A DNA stretch of 64,000 nt from Arthrobacter sp. OY3WO11 (GTDB taxonomy: Bacteria; Actinomycetota; Actinomycetes; Actinomycetales; Micrococcaceae): positions 3,723,828 to 3,787,827 of the forward strand of contig NZ_LWLP01000001.1 in NCBI RefSeq assembly GCF_001641125.1, given 5' to 3'. Of the stretch, positions 62,680 to 64,000 are shown in pieces. Positions within the stretch are counted from its first letter, which is position 1. Every line of letters begins with the position of its first letter. The notes below the pieces were generated by a model, which saw nothing but the letters and a program-made list of their open reading frames with translations, made no database searches and was not told where the DNA came from. Both the position numbers and the translations under genes were made by a program.

Positions 62680-62708
62680 TTGACTCCGATATAACTCTGC
62701 AGTAACCT
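62680..62708 (+). promoter_or_regulatory. Sigma70-type promoter of sugar-binding protein gene
   Basis: TTGACT (62680-62685), 17 bases, TAACCT (62703-62708). The transcript would start near 62714 and carry a leader of about 206 bases in which I see no gene or clear structure. Confidence 0.7.
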
Positions 62709-62711
62709 GCG

Positions 62712-62725
62712 TGTTAGCGCTAACA
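62712..62725. promoter_or_regulatory. LacI-type operator
   Basis: TGTTAGCGCTAACA is a perfect 14-bp palindrome with a central CG-type core, at the predicted transcription start of the binding-protein gene. It differs from the operator of the galactoside locus, so another LacI-family regulator should bind it. Confidence 0.75.
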
Positions 62726-62920
62726 AGAGAACATTCAAGGAAAGACCCGGAACGGGGAACCTGCTGCTTTTGCGTCCGCCGGAACTCATGCCCGGCTAGT
62801 GCCGGGAAGGCCCGGGTCCGCATCAACACCAGGTCCTCCTGGCCGCCTTACGCCGGCACGCGCAGATGCTTGCCGGCCCAGCACCACATCGCGGACCAGC
62901 CTCCGCGTAAGGAGAAAATC

Positions 62921-64000
62921 GTGAGAATTAGGAAACTCCTGGGCGCCGTCGCGGTCGCCCTCGCAGTCACAGTCGGGGCCACAGGGTGCGGCACACGGGG
63001 CGGCGCCACTGAAGCGGGAGCCTCCGCCAACCCCAGCGACTCCCTGGTGGGCATCTCGATGCCCACGCAGACGTCCGAGCGCTGGATTGCTGATGGCGGA
63101 AACGTGGAGAAGTCCCTCAAGGACCTGGGGTACAAGACGGATCTCCAGTTCGCCAATGACGACATTCCCACCCAGGTCTCGCAGATTGAAAACATGCTGA
63201 CCAAGGGTGCCAAGGCCCTCATCATTGCTGCTATTGATGGCACCACCCTGACGGACGTCCTTGCCAAGGCCAAAGAGCAGAATGTCAAGGTCATTGCTTA
63301 CGACCGGCTCATCAACGGCTCACCGAACGTTGACTACTACACCACCTTCGACAACTACACCGTGGGAGTGCAGCAGGCAACGTCGCTGCTGACCGGACTT
63401 GGCCTGGTTGATGCCAGCGGCAACAAGGTGGACGGCAAGGGTCCGTTCAACGTGGAGCTTTTCGCAGGCAGCCCGGACGACAACAACGCAAACTTCTTCT
63501 GGACCGGGGCGATGGACACCCTTCAGCCATATCTTGACGCCGGAACCCTGAAGGTTCCCAGCGGCCAGACCAAGTTCGAGCAGGCAGCCATCCTGCGCTG
63601 GCAGGCGCCTGTGGCGCAGAAGCGCATGGAGGACATCCTCACGGCCGCGTACAGCTCCGGGACAAAGCTCGACGGCGTCCTGTCGCCTTATGACGGGCTC
63701 TCCATCGGCATCATTTCGGCACTGACCAGCACCGGCGGTTACACCCAGGGCGACCTGCCTGTTGTCACCGGCCAGGACGCCGAAAAGGGTTCAGTCAAGT
63801 CGATCATTGCCGGTGAACAGTACTCCACCATCTTCAAGGACACCCGCAAGCTCGGATCCCAGGCCGTAAAGATGGTTGACGCCGTACTGAAGGGCCAGGA
63901 GCCGGAGGTGAACGACACGGAGACCTACAACAACAAGGTCAAGGTTGTTCCGGCATACCTGCTGGAGTCAGTGATCATCACTGGAGACAACTACAAGAAG
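62921..64000 (+). CDS. ChvE-type multiple-sugar-binding lipoprotein (partial, 3' end beyond window)
   Basis: 360 residues to the window edge, GTG 62921 with AAGGAG 6 bases upstream. A lipoprotein signal (MRIRKLLGAVAVALAVTVGA) ends in the lipobox ATGC. The mature part is a type I periplasmic-binding fold of the CUT2 class: LVGISMPTQTSERWIADG, ALIIAAIDGTTLTDVLAKAKEQNVKVIAYDRLI, FNVELFAGSPDDNNANFFWTG, DGVLSPYDGLSIGIISAL, VVTGQDAEKGSVKSII. It closely follows the ChvE/xylose-arabinose-galactose-binding pattern. The ATPase and permease genes are expected just beyond the window. Confidence 0.93.
   Translation, partial: MRIRKLLGAVAVALAVTVGATGCGTRGGATEAGASANPSDSLVGISMPTQTSERWIADGGNVEKSLKDLGYKTDLQFANDDIPTQVSQIENMLTKGAKALIIAAIDGTTLTDVLAKAKEQNVKVIAYDRLINGSPNVDYYTTFDNYTVGVQQATSLLTGLGLVDASGNKVDGKGPFNVELFAGSPDDNNANFFWTGAMDTLQPYLDAGTLKVPSGQTKFEQAAILRWQAPVAQKRMEDILTAAYSSGTKLDGVLSPYDGLSIGIISALTSTGGYTQGDLPVVTGQDAEKGSVKSIIAGEQYSTIFKDTRKLGSQAVKMVDAVLKGQEPEVNDTETYNNKVKVVPAYLLESVIITGDNYKK

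Overview
The window is high-GC actinobacterial DNA, most likely from Arthrobacter sensu lato (Micrococcaceae, e.g. Pseudarthrobacter). This rests on GC-rich codon use, a 302-residue uricase (the length known from Arthrobacter globiformis), a MarP-like protease, a GlxR/Crp-type regulator, an AceE-type homodimeric pyruvate dehydrogenase, and several promoters of the actinobacterial leaderless form (TANNNT, 6-7 bases, ATG). It reads as chromosome: housekeeping genes are mixed with catabolic operons, and there is no phage, transposase, plasmid function or CRISPR array.

Layout. 1-7.6 kb is an alpha-galactoside locus: a LacI repressor (cut by the window edge) and a Gfo/Idh oxidoreductase diverge from an ABC importer (two permeases, one lipoprotein binding protein) and a GH36 alpha-galactosidase, with a CG-centred operator over the importer promoter. 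7.6-15.4 kb is housekeeping: aroQ, a MarP-like protease, crp, a Nudix hydrolase, RidA, a DUF4177 protein, a class A PBP and a phosphoesterase. 15.5-19.2 kb is a heterodimeric ABC exporter, followed by tRNA-Pro(CGG). 19.4-21.1 kb holds a tiny secreted peptide gene with a repeated C-terminal octapeptide, divergent from an HTH+TPR regulator, an arrangement like peptide-pheromone systems. 21.1-27 kb carries purC, purD, a membrane-anchored sulfite-oxidase-like protein, an asparaginase, a VOC protein and a sterol-carrier-like protein.

27-49.4 kb is a purine (urate/allantoin) catabolic region. It encodes an NCS1 permease, a racemase-like protein, an SDR, an AceE-type pyruvate dehydrogenase, XdhABC, uricase, a urate/xanthine permease, an IclR-family regulator, malic enzyme, malate synthase, a citrate-lyase-like protein and ureidoglycine aminohydrolase. 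Related AT-rich dyads lie before the NCS1 operon, aceE, the uricase/small-ORF pair, iclR and the malic enzyme gene, which suggests one regulon. Malate synthase, malic enzyme and pyruvate dehydrogenase together could burn the glyoxylate that allantoin releases. The uricase leader also contains mutually exclusive antiterminator/terminator hairpins. HIU hydrolase, OHCU decarboxylase, allantoinase and allantoate amidohydrolase/allantoicase are not in the window.

49.4-64 kb is mixed: a catalytically degenerate beta-lactamase-fold lipoprotein, a zinc alcohol dehydrogenase, a HAD phosphatase, GH15 and GH1 glycosidases, DUF72 and APP1-domain proteins, an hsp20/dnaJ-like/hspR-like heat-shock cluster with an unusual operator, a PAP2 phosphatase, an AlkC-like DNA glycosylase, and the start of a ChvE-type sugar-binding lipoprotein behind a well-formed promoter and LacI-type operator. 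Several intergenic spaces carry strong inverted repeats, and three gene boundaries carry short direct duplications.
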